Part shown: positions 1-6,608 of the stretch, in pieces
Layout: every line of letters starts with the position of its first letter
Position numbering within the stretch: the first letter of the stretch is position 1
DNA from: Burkholderiales bacterium
GTDB taxonomy: Bacteria; Pseudomonadota; Gammaproteobacteria; Burkholderiales; Burkholderiaceae
Length of the DNA: 9,923 nt
NCBI GenBank assembly: GCA_947447845.1
Contig: CANFNO010000058.1
Span: 1 to 9,923 of the forward strand
Direction: 5' to 3'
Position numbers and translations under genes: made by a program
Notes under the pieces: model-generated
What the model was told of the DNA's origin: nothing
The model's database searches: none
What the model saw: only the letters and a program-made list of their open reading frames with translations

Positions 1-1
1 A

Positions 2-787
2 TCGCATATCGCTGTGAAAGGCGTCAACAAAATCTTCGCCAGTGCAGACCGGGAAGTGGTCGCACTGAAAGACATCCAGCTCGAGATTCCGCAAGGCCAG
101 TTTGTCTGCCTGCTCGGTCCCTCGGGCTGCGGCAAGTCCACCTTGCTCAACGCCATTGCCGGTTTTTCGTTGCCGACCAGCGGCAGCATCACAGCAGGTG
201 GCAAAGAGGTCAGTGGTCCCGGTCCGGACCGCGGCATGGTGTTCCAGGAGTACGCACTTTTTCCCTGGATGACAGTGGAAAAGAACATTGCCTTCGGTCT
301 GGAAATCAAAGGGATGGCGGCAGAGAAGATTCAGGAAATTGTGGCCACGCTGCTGGGCAAACTGGGCCTGTCAGATTTTCGCAACCGCTATCCGAAGGAC
401 CTGTCGGGCGGCATGCGTCAGCGCGTGGCGATTGCGCGCATCCTGGCGCTGGACTCCCCCATCATGCTGATGGACGAACCCTTTGGCGCACTCGACGCGC
501 TGACCCGGCGCAATCTTCAGGACGAGTTGCTGCGCATCTGGGCCGAGTTGGGCAAGACGGTGATTTTTGTGACGCACAGCATCGAGGAAGCCATCTATCT
601 GGCCGACCGCATTGTGGTGATGACGTACCGACCGGGCACCGTTAAGCGCGATCTGTTGGTCGACCTGCCGCGCCTGCGTGATCCGTCGTCTCCCGCCTTC
701 AACAGCCTGAAGCGCGAGCTGGGTCAGTTGGTGATGGAAGAACAGCAACGGCACCACGATGCCGAGCTGGTGGCGGCGATCGACTGA
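2..787 (+). CDS. ABC transporter ATP-binding protein, nitrate/sulfonate/taurine type (5' partial)
   Basis: This is the cytoplasmic ATPase subunit of an ABC importer. It would power uptake with a permease and a periplasmic binding protein encoded outside the window. Counting the Val codon at 14-16 as residue 1, the visible motifs are Walker A GPSGCGKS (35-42), Q-loop Gln78, signature LSGGM (130-134), Walker B IMLMDE (150-155) and H-loop His188. The reading frame is open to the left edge, and the codons before 14 read Ser-His-Ile-Ala, which resembles the first beta strand of SsuB/TauB/NrtD-like ATPases. The GTG at 14 is therefore probably internal and the real start lies upstream. Length and the C-terminal part match SsuB-like proteins. 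Two bases separate its stop from the next gene, so the two are probably co-transcribed. The substrate cannot be told from the ATPase. Confidence 0.9.
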   Translation, partial: SHIAVKGVNKIFASADREVVALKDIQLEIPQGQFVCLLGPSGCGKSTLLNAIAGFSLPTSGSITAGGKEVSGPGPDRGMVFQEYALFPWMTVEKNIAFGLEIKGMAAEKIQEIVATLLGKLGLSDFRNRYPKDLSGGMRQRVAIARILALDSPIMLMDEPFGALDALTRRNLQDELLRIWAELGKTVIFVTHSIEEAIYLADRIVVMTYRPGTVKRDLLVDLPRLRDPSSPAFNSLKRELGQLVMEEQQRHHDAELVAAID

Positions 788-789
788 GC

Positions 790-1392
790 ATGCGCAGCAC
801 TTCCCCTAACCCGCAGGCGCCGGGCGCATCCACGGCACAGGCTGCGCCCGCACTGCAGCACCTGCGCATCCCCACCGTGCCGGACGCACAACTCGGCCCG
901 GCAGAGGTGGTGGAGGCCATCCGGAAACGGCGCGGCGGCACCCTGCTGAACCTGGATCGCATGTTGCTCAACAGTCCCGCATTTGCCGTGGGCTGGAACG
1001 GTTTTCTGGGCGCGGTGCGCAACGCGCTGTCACTGGACGCCAAACTGCGCGAACTGGCCATCTGTGCCGTGGCGGTGCTGAACCGTGCCGAATACGAGTT
1101 GCTGCAACATGCGCCGGAGTGGTTGGCGGCAGGCGGCACACAGGCACAATTGGAGCGCTTGCAGGACTATGATGCTGCCCTGCAGGACGCCACGCTATTC
1201 GATGAGGCAGAGCGCGCCGTGTTGCAATTGACGTTGGAGATGACGTGCAACATACAAGTCAGCAATGCTTGCTTTGGTCGTGTACAGCAGGTGCTGGATT
1301 CCACGCAGGCGCTGGTGGAACTGGTGGGGGTGATTGCGGCCTACAACATGGTGTCGCGCTTTTTGGAAGCGCTGCAGGTCAGGCCGGAATAA
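790..1392 (+). CDS. Carboxymuconolactone decarboxylase (CMD) family protein
   Basis: The 200-residue protein has an alpha-helical CMD/AhpD-like core. The helix with LRELAICAVAVLNRAEYELLQHA (split as residues 86-97 and 98-108) carries Glu88, Tyr102, Glu103 and His107, the pattern of true CMD-like proteins. It lacks the CxxC of AhpD-type peroxidase partners, which argues against a thiol-redox role. The second half (about 137-197) has the usual Asp-Glu-Ala-Glu-Arg-Ala helix and a final helix containing the Val-Ile-Ala-Ala-Tyr-Asn segment. The first 25 residues are Pro/Ala-rich and probably disordered. The ATG lies 2 bases after the ATPase stop with no strong Shine-Dalgarno sequence, so translation is probably coupled. 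Relatives act on lactone or other ring-cleavage products, and the position behind a transporter gene suggests catabolism of the imported compound. The exact reaction is unknown. Confidence 0.82.
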   Translation: MRSTSPNPQAPGASTAQAAPALQHLRIPTVPDAQLGPAEVVEAIRKRRGGTLLNLDRMLLNSPAFAVGWNGFLGAVRNALSLDAKLRELAICAVAVLNRAEYELLQHAPEWLAAGGTQAQLERLQDYDAALQDATLFDEAERAVLQLTLEMTCNIQVSNACFGRVQQVLDSTQALVELVGVIAAYNMVSRFLEALQVRPE

Positions 1393-1520
1393 GGCTTGCG
1401 CGAGGGCCGAATGCACTTGCTACGAACAATTCAAAGTCGGGAGAACGTGCGGCCTACCTACCATGGCGTTTGATCGTCCATGTGGCCGATCTACCCATTT
1501 CTTGAGGAGCGCGCCCTACC
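1393..1520 (+). other. Intergenic spacer before the CoA-transferase gene
   Basis: These 128 bases separate the CMD-family gene from the CoA-transferase gene. I find no convincing sigma70 promoter, no T-tract terminator and no strong palindrome; the only inverted repeat noted is a weak GATCG/CGATC pair around 1470-1490. GAGGAG at 1504-1509 is the ribosome binding site of the next gene, 11 bases before its ATG. The spacing leaves open either read-through from the upstream genes or a promoter not recognisable by eye. Confidence 0.4.
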
Positions 1521-3530
1521 ATGCACCACCATCCAATGCTTGCCTCCCTGCGAGGCAGCGACACCGGCAAAGTCGTCAGTGCCCGCCAGGCCGTTCAACT
1601 GATTCGCGATGGCGACACAGTCGCCACGGGCGGTTTTGTCGGCATCGGTTTTGCCGAAAATATTGCGGTGGTGCTGGAAGCGCTGTTTCTGCAGGAAGAG
1701 CGGTTTGAACTGCAGGCGCTAGGTCATCCGCGCGACCTCACTCTGGTGTATGCCGCCGGTCAGGGCGATGGCAATTTGCGCGGACTTAACCACCTGGGGC
1801 ATGAGGGCCTGGTGCGCCGGGTGATAGGCGGCCATTGGGGGCTGGTGCCCAAGCTGCAGCAACTGGCGGTGGCTGACCGCATAGAAGCTTGGAACCTGCC
1901 ACAAGGCGTGATCTGCCACCTCTACCGCGACATTGCTGCAGGCAAACCCGGCACCCTGACGCGCGTGGGCCTGGGCACTTTTGTCGATCCCCGCTTAGGT
2001 GGCGGCAAGCTCAACGAGAAGACACGTCAGTGCGGCGTGGACCTGGTGCGCGTGATGGAGATCGATGGCGAGGAATATTTGTTCTACAAGGCCTTTCCCA
2101 TCCACGTGGGCATCATCCGTGGCACCACGGCCGATCCGGACGGCAACATCACCATGGAGCACGAGGCGCTGACGCTGGAGTCGCAAGCCATTGCGATGGC
2201 AGCGCACAACAGCGGCGGCATTGTGATTGCGCAGGTCGAACGGCTGGCTGAGCGCCACGCCCTCAACCCGCGTCAGGTCAAGATTCCGGGCGTGCTGGTG
2301 GATTGCGTGGTGGTAGCCGAAAAGCCGCAGTACCACTCGCAGACATTTGCTGAGCCCTACAGTGCAGCGTTTGCCGCCGAGTTTCGTGTGCCCATGCGCG
2401 CAGCGCCTGCGCTGCCGCTGGATGCGCGCAAGATCATCGCGCGCCGCGCCGCGATGGAGTTGCAGGCCAACGATGTGGTGAATCTGGGAATCGGCATGCC
2501 CGAAGGCATAGCAGCGGTAACCGCTGAAGAAAAGATAACTGACCTCATCACGCTGACCACCGAGCCGGGTGTGATCGGTGGCAACCCCGAAGGAGGGCTC
2601 AACTTTGGTGCAGCCACCAACACGCAGGCCATTCTGGACCAACCCAGCCAGTTTGACTTCTACGACGGCGGCGGTCTGGATATTGCCTTTCTGGGTCTGG
2701 CCCAGGCCGATCGCGCGGGCAACCTCAATGTTTCCAAGTTCGGCCCCAAGCTGGCCGGTGCGGGCGGCTTCATCAACATCAGCCAAAGCGCACAGAAGGT
2801 GGTTTTTGTCGGCACCTTCACGGCCGGCAAGCCCGAACTGAAGGTCAAGCGCCAAGGCCTGCATTTTGACGCGGATGGTGGAGAAAGGAAGTTTGTACTG
2901 GAGGTGGAGCACCGCACCTTCAGCGGCAGCCATGCAGCGGCAAGCGGTAAGACGGTGCTCTATGTCACCGAGCGTTGCGTATTCCGTTTATGCACGTCGG
3001 GGTTGGAGCTGATAGAGATTGCGCCCGGTATGGATTTGCAACGCGACATCCTTGACCACATGGACTTTGTGCCCGTGATGAACCAGCCGCCGGTGCTGAT
3101 GGATCGGCGCATTTTTCGCGAGGTGCCCATGGGTTTGCGCGCCCAGCTGCTGGAGATGCCGTTGGAACAACGCGTGCATTACGACAGGAAAAAAGACCAG
3201 TTGTTTGTAAATTTTGCGGGCCTGCATGTGCGCACGCAAGAGGACGTAGAGCATATCGCCCGGGTCGTGGAGAGTTGCCTGGCTCCGGTGGGACACAAGG
3301 TAGTGGCCATTGTCAATTACGACCGCTTCAGCATCGCCCCCGAATTGGTGGATGCCTACGCGGTCATGGTGAAAACCTTGGTGGAGCGCTTTTACAGCGA
3401 GGTCACCCGCTACGCCCACAGCAGCTTCCTGCGCGCACGGCTCGAAGCGGCGCTTGGCAAGCGGCTGCCGGACACCCATATCCATGCCACGCAAAGTGAA
3501 GCCCGCAAGGGGCTGCAAGGGCGCCCTTAG
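1521..3530 (+). CDS. Acetate/3-ketoacid-type CoA-transferase, YdiF-like, with C-terminal extension
   Basis: This cytoplasmic family I CoA-transferase moves CoA between an acyl-CoA and a carboxylic acid through a glutamyl-CoA thioester. The alpha-like half covers about residues 16-290, including GHWG (104-107), the GTFVDPR segment (152-158) and the GGKLNE segment (160-165). The beta-like half covers about 300-530. It contains NLGIGMPEG (321-329) and the catalytic motif TTEPGVIGG (346-354), where Glu348 should be the nucleophile, then the FDFYDGGGLD segment. E. coli YdiF is about 530 residues and ends near this point. Here the protein runs on to 669 residues with an additional module (about 535-645). 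The start is supported by GAGGAG 11 bases upstream; Met6 is a weaker alternative. Acyl specificity cannot be assigned. Nearby transporter and CMD-family genes suggest a role in organic-acid catabolism. Confidence 0.88.
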   Translation: MHHHPMLASLRGSDTGKVVSARQAVQLIRDGDTVATGGFVGIGFAENIAVVLEALFLQEERFELQALGHPRDLTLVYAAGQGDGNLRGLNHLGHEGLVRRVIGGHWGLVPKLQQLAVADRIEAWNLPQGVICHLYRDIAAGKPGTLTRVGLGTFVDPRLGGGKLNEKTRQCGVDLVRVMEIDGEEYLFYKAFPIHVGIIRGTTADPDGNITMEHEALTLESQAIAMAAHNSGGIVIAQVERLAERHALNPRQVKIPGVLVDCVVVAEKPQYHSQTFAEPYSAAFAAEFRVPMRAAPALPLDARKIIARRAAMELQANDVVNLGIGMPEGIAAVTAEEKITDLITLTTEPGVIGGNPEGGLNFGAATNTQAILDQPSQFDFYDGGGLDIAFLGLAQADRAGNLNVSKFGPKLAGAGGFINISQSAQKVVFVGTFTAGKPELKVKRQGLHFDADGGERKFVLEVEHRTFSGSHAAASGKTVLYVTERCVFRLCTSGLELIEIAPGMDLQRDILDHMDFVPVMNQPPVLMDRRIFREVPMGLRAQLLEMPLEQRVHYDRKKDQLFVNFAGLHVRTQEDVEHIARVVESCLAPVGHKVVAIVNYDRFSIAPELVDAYAVMVKTLVERFYSEVTRYAHSSFLRARLEAALGKRLPDTHIHATQSEARKGLQGRP

Positions 3531-3548
3531 CTTTGGTGCTTGCTGGCG

Positions 3549-5687
3549 CTATATTCCCAGCGACGCAAAGGCAGTGACTTCACTGTCGTCGTGCCTTTGC
3601 ATGAATTCAAAAAACTGTGCTGCGGGCATCGGGCGTGCAAACAAATAGCCCTGACCTACGTCGCAGCCCAAGGCACGCAGCACCGCCAGTTGCTCAGTCG
3701 TTTCCACCCCTTCGGCAATCACTTTCAAGCCCAGTGCACGCCCCATAGCGATGACGGCTGTGCAGATGGCCAAGTCATCTCTGTCATCGGGTAGGCCGCG
3801 TACAAAGGACTGGTCGAGCTTCAGGTTATCTAGCGGCAAACCCTTGAGTTGGCTCAGGCTGGAGTAACCGGTGCCAAAGTCATCCAGTGCCAAAACAACA
3901 CCCACATTCTTGAGTCGGTCCATGGTGGCAATCGTGATGGCCGCATTCTGCATGATGGAACTTTCCGTCAGCTCCAGTTCCAGGCAGTTGGCCGGCAACG
4001 CGTGGGTATACAGGGTCCGCTCGACGTCCGCGAGCAAGCTGCTTTTCTGAAAATGCACGGCGGGCAAATTGATGGCGATGGGAATCGACACCATGCCCTG
4101 CTCTTGCCAGTTGATGTTCTGGCGGCAGGCCTCCTGCATGACCCAGTCGCCCAGAGCGACGATCAGGCCGCGTTCTTCTGCCACCTGAATGAAGTGGTAA
4201 GGCCCCACCAGGCCGCGCGTGGGATGCTGCCAGCGTATCAGGGCCTCGGCGCCGGTGATGTGCCCACTTTCCAAATCCACCTTCGGCTGGTAGTACAGCA
4301 CGAACTGGTTTTCATCCAATGCCCGACGCAAGTCGCGCTCCACCAGCAATATGTCCAACGCGCGTTCGTTCATACCTGCGGCATGGAATCGGTAGCGACT
4401 ACGCCCTTCCTTCTTGGCGTGTGACAACGCCACATCAGCGGCCCGTAACAACTCGGCTACGTCTTCCCCATCGTCCGGATAGATGGCAACCCCCACACTG
4501 GCAGAAATCGAAAGGTCATGGCCGTTGGCCTCGATGGGCTGACCCGAGAGGACCTTTTGAGCGCGCTCAATTGCAATCACGAGCTGCTCCAATTCCAGCG
4601 TGTTGCCGGTCAGGGTGACGACAAACTCATCGCCCCCCATGCGGGCCGTGATGTGGCCCTCGCCAAAAGCTTCTTTCAGGCGTTTGCCCACCTTGACCAG
4701 GACGGCATCGCCAAGTTGGTGTCCCAATGACTCATTGATCTCTTTGAATCCGTCCAGCCCCAGGCAAAGCACCGCACACTTTTGCTCTCCGCCGCGCAGG
4801 GACGCGAGCAGTTGCGTCAATTGCCTGGACAGGCTTTCCCGGTTGGGTAAGCCGGTGAGTGGATCGTGCAACGCCTGGTGCGCCAGCATGGCTTCATGAC
4901 CGCGGTTGACCGCTTGCGCCTGGGTGCGCAAGGTGAAGTCGGCGCGTCGCACGATCAAATATAAAAACCCATACAGCAGGCTCAGGCTGCCCAGTACCAC
5001 CCCGACAATTTCCCAGGATGTCTGGTTGAGTTCTGCCACATAGTCCGTGACGTCGGAATACACCTCGAACACCCCTTCAGGCGGCAGGCTATCGTCGGCG
5101 CGAATTGGGATATAGCTGGAGATCAGGTTGCGGTCGTTGATGACTTTTTCGAACGAATCGAAATGGTCACGAAAAGCAATCTCGCTGACCACCTTGCCGG
5201 CAATGGCGGCTTGCACGCCAACGTCATCGCTCTTGTCTTCACCAATCTGCCTTTCGTCGGTGGAAAAAACTGTCAGGCCGTGCAAGTCGTAGATCTTGAC
5301 CTTGACGACCGAGAGTCCCTTCATCTGCCGCAGCACATCGGCGCGCATCAGGGCCACTTCGGGGTTGGTACGTAGCTCTTCTTTGCTTAGCTTGCCCGCT
5401 CTTGTGACGTAGGGCGCATGCCGGGGCCACAAAGTGCTGGCAAATATTCGGGTGATGGCGACGTTGTCATGCGTCTCATGCTGTTCGAGCGCCTCGGTAG
5501 CGAAATCCCGATAAAAGTACAGCAGCGGTGCCAATACCAACAATACGCCGAGCAAACTGGTCAGCGCAAAGTAACGCACCAAGCGAAACTTCTTGTGTTC
5601 GGCCTTGGCCTTAGCCCTTCCCTGGAGACCGGCATTTGCCGAATGCGGAGATGTGTCGTTCATTGAAGCAATTGATTTTGGACACAT
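3549..5687 (-). CDS. Membrane GGDEF-EAL c-di-GMP protein
   Basis: This 712-residue inner-membrane protein should control c-di-GMP. Segments about 38-58 and 227-247 are membrane-spanning. They enclose a periplasmic region with Cache-like features (about 120-212), a likely ligand sensor. The GGDEF domain (about 268-435) has the signature at 351-355, but Gly310 replaces the first metal-binding Asp of the Asp-x-Asp-x-Phe-Lys motif, and the RxxD inhibitory site is absent (Gly342, His345). The EAL domain (about 445-700) keeps Glu481 of EAL, Asn540, Glu572, Asp602-Asp603, Lys623 and Glu659, so phosphodiesterase activity is likely and cyclase activity doubtful. Start choice is uncertain: Met1 at 5687 or Met9 at 5663, neither with a clear ribosome binding site. 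It lies 39 bases behind the MerR-family gene on the same strand and could share its transcript. Confidence 0.92.
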   Translation of the reverse strand: MCPKSIASMNDTSPHSANAGLQGRAKAKAEHKKFRLVRYFALTSLLGVLLVLAPLLYFYRDFATEALEQHETHDNVAITRIFASTLWPRHAPYVTRAGKLSKEELRTNPEVALMRADVLRQMKGLSVVKVKIYDLHGLTVFSTDERQIGEDKSDDVGVQAAIAGKVVSEIAFRDHFDSFEKVINDRNLISSYIPIRADDSLPPEGVFEVYSDVTDYVAELNQTSWEIVGVVLGSLSLLYGFLYLIVRRADFTLRTQAQAVNRGHEAMLAHQALHDPLTGLPNRESLSRQLTQLLASLRGGEQKCAVLCLGLDGFKEINESLGHQLGDAVLVKVGKRLKEAFGEGHITARMGGDEFVVTLTGNTLELEQLVIAIERAQKVLSGQPIEANGHDLSISASVGVAIYPDDGEDVAELLRAADVALSHAKKEGRSRYRFHAAGMNERALDILLVERDLRRALDENQFVLYYQPKVDLESGHITGAEALIRWQHPTRGLVGPYHFIQVAEERGLIVALGDWVMQEACRQNINWQEQGMVSIPIAINLPAVHFQKSSLLADVERTLYTHALPANCLELELTESSIMQNAAITIATMDRLKNVGVVLALDDFGTGYSSLSQLKGLPLDNLKLDQSFVRGLPDDRDDLAICTAVIAMGRALGLKVIAEGVETTEQLAVLRALGCDVGQGYLFARPMPAAQFFEFMQRHDDSEVTAFASLGI
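3565..3600. repeat. Inverted repeat inside the convergent 3' ends
   Basis: The arms GCAAAGGCA (3565-3573) and TGCCTTTGC (3592-3600) are perfect 9-base complements around an 18-base centre. The centre can itself form a short CAGTG/CACTG stem. The repeat lies 34 bases past the CoA-transferase stop and within the last codons of the opposing GGDEF-EAL gene. Neither side carries a T tract, so it is not a standard intrinsic terminator. It could still slow polymerase or protect mRNA ends where the two genes converge. Confidence 0.45.
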
Positions 5688-5726
5688 TCTGCACTGCCAA
5701 TAGGGAACTTGCTAGGTAACCCGGCA

Positions 5727-6146
5727 TTAATTGCCCACAACGACCGGGGCATCCTGGGCTAGCGTTTCAAGGATCGGGCAATCCGGTCTGTCGTCGCCGT
5801 GGCAGCCATGAACCAGCCGTTCCAATGTGGTTTTCATTGCCAGCAGTTCTTGTGCTTTTTCCTCCAGCGCATGGATATGCGCTTCGGCCAGCGCCTTGAC
5901 CTGGCGACTGGGCCGCGCGCGGTCTTGCCACAGGCCGACCAGCTCGCCGATTTGCGCCAGAGAAAAACCGAGGTCGCGCGCATGGCGCACAAAGTTCAGG
6001 GTGTGGATGTCGCGCGCTCCATACAGGCGGTAACCGGCCTCAGTACGCGTGGCCGCCGGAATCAAGCCGATACTTTCGTAGTGGCGGATCATCTTGGCCG
6101 ACACGCCCGAGGCCTGGGCTGCCTGCCCAATGTTCATCATTTCCAT
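5727..6146 (-). CDS. cueR: CueR-type MerR family regulator, Cu(I)-sensor class
   Basis: This is a dimeric DNA-binding metal sensor. The winged helix-turn-helix begins MNIGQAAQASGVSAK and is followed by IRHYESIGLIP and the Gly-Tyr-Arg-Leu-Tyr wing. A long dimer helix follows, then the metal loop CHGDDRPDC. Numbered from that MNIG Met, the Ser and two Cys fall at 77, 112 and 120, exactly the Ser77, Cys112 and Cys120 of E. coli CueR that select monovalent Cu/Ag/Au ions. I place the start at 6146 because AGGA (+ strand 6155-6158) lies 8 bases upstream; ATGs at 6140 and 6137 are alternatives. An ATG at 6212 would place the start codon above the operator and promoter and is unlikely. It diverges from the CxxC-protein/rhodanese pair and not from a copper exporter, so its target and inducer here are uncertain. 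Confidence 0.85.
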   Translation of the reverse strand: MEMMNIGQAAQASGVSAKMIRHYESIGLIPAATRTEAGYRLYGARDIHTLNFVRHARDLGFSLAQIGELVGLWQDRARPSRQVKALAEAHIHALEEKAQELLAMKTTLERLVHGCHGDDRPDCPILETLAQDAPVVVGN

Positions 6147-6154
6147 GGCTATGT

Positions 6155-6158
6155 TCCT
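6155..6158 (-). promoter_or_regulatory. Ribosome binding site that decides the MerR-family start
   Basis: On the minus strand AGGA stands 8 bases before the ATG at 6146. The nearby ATGs at 6140 and 6137 would be 14 and 17 bases away, and the ATG at 6212 has no such site at this position. This supports a 139-residue protein. Confidence 0.5.
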
Positions 6159-6175
6159 ATTTGGACTGGGAGTAC

Positions 6176-6203
6176 TTGCAATATACCCCGTGGGGTATAT
6201 AAT
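6176..6203 (+). promoter_or_regulatory. Candidate sigma70 promoter for the CxxC-protein/rhodanese unit
   Basis: TTGCAA (6176-6181) and a perfect TATAAT (6198-6203) are separated by 16 bases, giving an expected transcript start near 6210 and a leader of about 32 bases. The palindrome fills the spacer. Promoters activated by MerR-family proteins normally have a 19-20 base spacer, and this one does not, which fits repression by occlusion better than untwisting. The minus strand TATATT (6185-6180) is a possible -10 for the MerR-family gene, with no good -35. Confidence 0.55.
6181..6200. promoter_or_regulatory. Palindromic operator in the divergent promoter region
   Basis: ATATACCCCGTGGGGTATAT consists of two perfect 9-base arms around a GT centre. 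It lies between the divergent MerR-family gene and the CxxC-protein/rhodanese unit. Its right end overlaps the + strand -10 box and its left end the minus strand -10 box, so one bound dimer or tetramer could control both. The neighbouring MerR-family protein is the obvious candidate binder. However, the ACCCC/GGGGT arms look less like the CCTTCC/GGAAGG arms of CueR sites than like the C-tract/G-tract sites I recall for CsoR/CstR-family repressors. Confidence 0.75.
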
Positions 6204-6241
6204 GCCATCCATTCCTTCAACACTTTTGATTGTGAACCGCC

Positions 6242-6598
6242 ATGAGTACCTTTGACCATACCGGCCTGATCCAGAACATCAATGCCAACCTGGCGCCACT
6301 GCGCAAAGCCCAACCCGACGCCATGCAGGCCTTCGGTCAACTAGCGCGCGCCGCCATGGCCGAGGGCGCAGTGAGTGCCAAGAACAAGGAGTTGATGGCG
6401 CTGGCCATTGGAATCACCCAGCATTGCTCGGGTTGCATTGGCTTTCACGTCAAAGCACTGATCAAGTTGGGTTGCACCAAGCAGGAACTGGAAGAAATGC
6501 TGGCCGTGTGCATTTACATGGGCGGTGGCCCAGCCCTGATGTACACCGCCGAGGCGCTGGCCGCCTTTGATGCCATGTCCGCCCCCGTAACTGTCTGA
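6242..6598 (+). CDS. AhpD-like CMD family protein with CxxC
   Basis: This 118-residue, probably cytoplasmic all-helical protein belongs to the CMD/AhpD superfamily. Glu50 in the KNKELMALAIG helix, the redox pair Cys62-Ser-Gly-Cys65 and His69 form the Glu...CxxC...His arrangement used by AhpD-type proteins for thiol-based proton relay. It is probably a small thiol oxidoreductase or peroxidase-like enzyme and not a decarboxylase. It differs from the CMD-family protein at 790-1392, which has no CxxC. No strong Shine-Dalgarno sequence precedes the ATG. The rhodanese gene starts 10 bases after its stop, so the two form an operon and probably act together on thiols, persulfides or oxidants. The promoter region carries the palindromic operator. 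The physiological substrate is not known. Confidence 0.85.
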   Translation: MSTFDHTGLIQNINANLAPLRKAQPDAMQAFGQLARAAMAEGAVSAKNKELMALAIGITQHCSGCIGFHVKALIKLGCTKQELEEMLAVCIYMGGGPALMYTAEALAAFDAMSAPVTV

Positions 6599-6600
6599 GG
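6597..6600 (+). promoter_or_regulatory. Ribosome binding site for the rhodanese gene
   Basis: GAGG overlaps the TGA stop of the CxxC-protein gene (6596-6598) and stands 8 bases before the rhodanese ATG at 6609. This supports translation from one bicistronic message. Confidence 0.55.
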
Positions 6601-6608
6601 TATCCGCC

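Noticed and set aside
14..16. GTG as the true start of the ABC ATPase
   Set aside because: The frame is open to the window edge and the preceding Ser-His-Ile-Ala codons fit the first strand of this ATPase family, so the start lies upstream.
1995..2933. 312-codon open frame on - inside the CoA-transferase gene
   Set aside because: It lies wholly opposite a strongly conserved enzyme sequence and encodes no recognisable motif.
3517..3528. AAGGGCGCCCTT palindrome at the CoA-transferase stop as a terminator
   Set aside because: It has no loop and no T tract, and it is mostly coding sequence; a 12-base GC palindrome can occur by chance here.
3549..5687. GGDEF-EAL protein as an ordinary dual-activity enzyme
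   Set aside because: Loss of the first metal-binding Asp (Gly310) makes cyclase activity doubtful, so I describe it as a likely phosphodiesterase.
6147..6212. N-terminal extension of the MerR-family gene from an ATG at 6212
   Set aside because: The extra 22 residues do not resemble the family, and the ATG lies beyond the operator and the likely -10 box; the ATG at 6146 has an AGGA site at good spacing.
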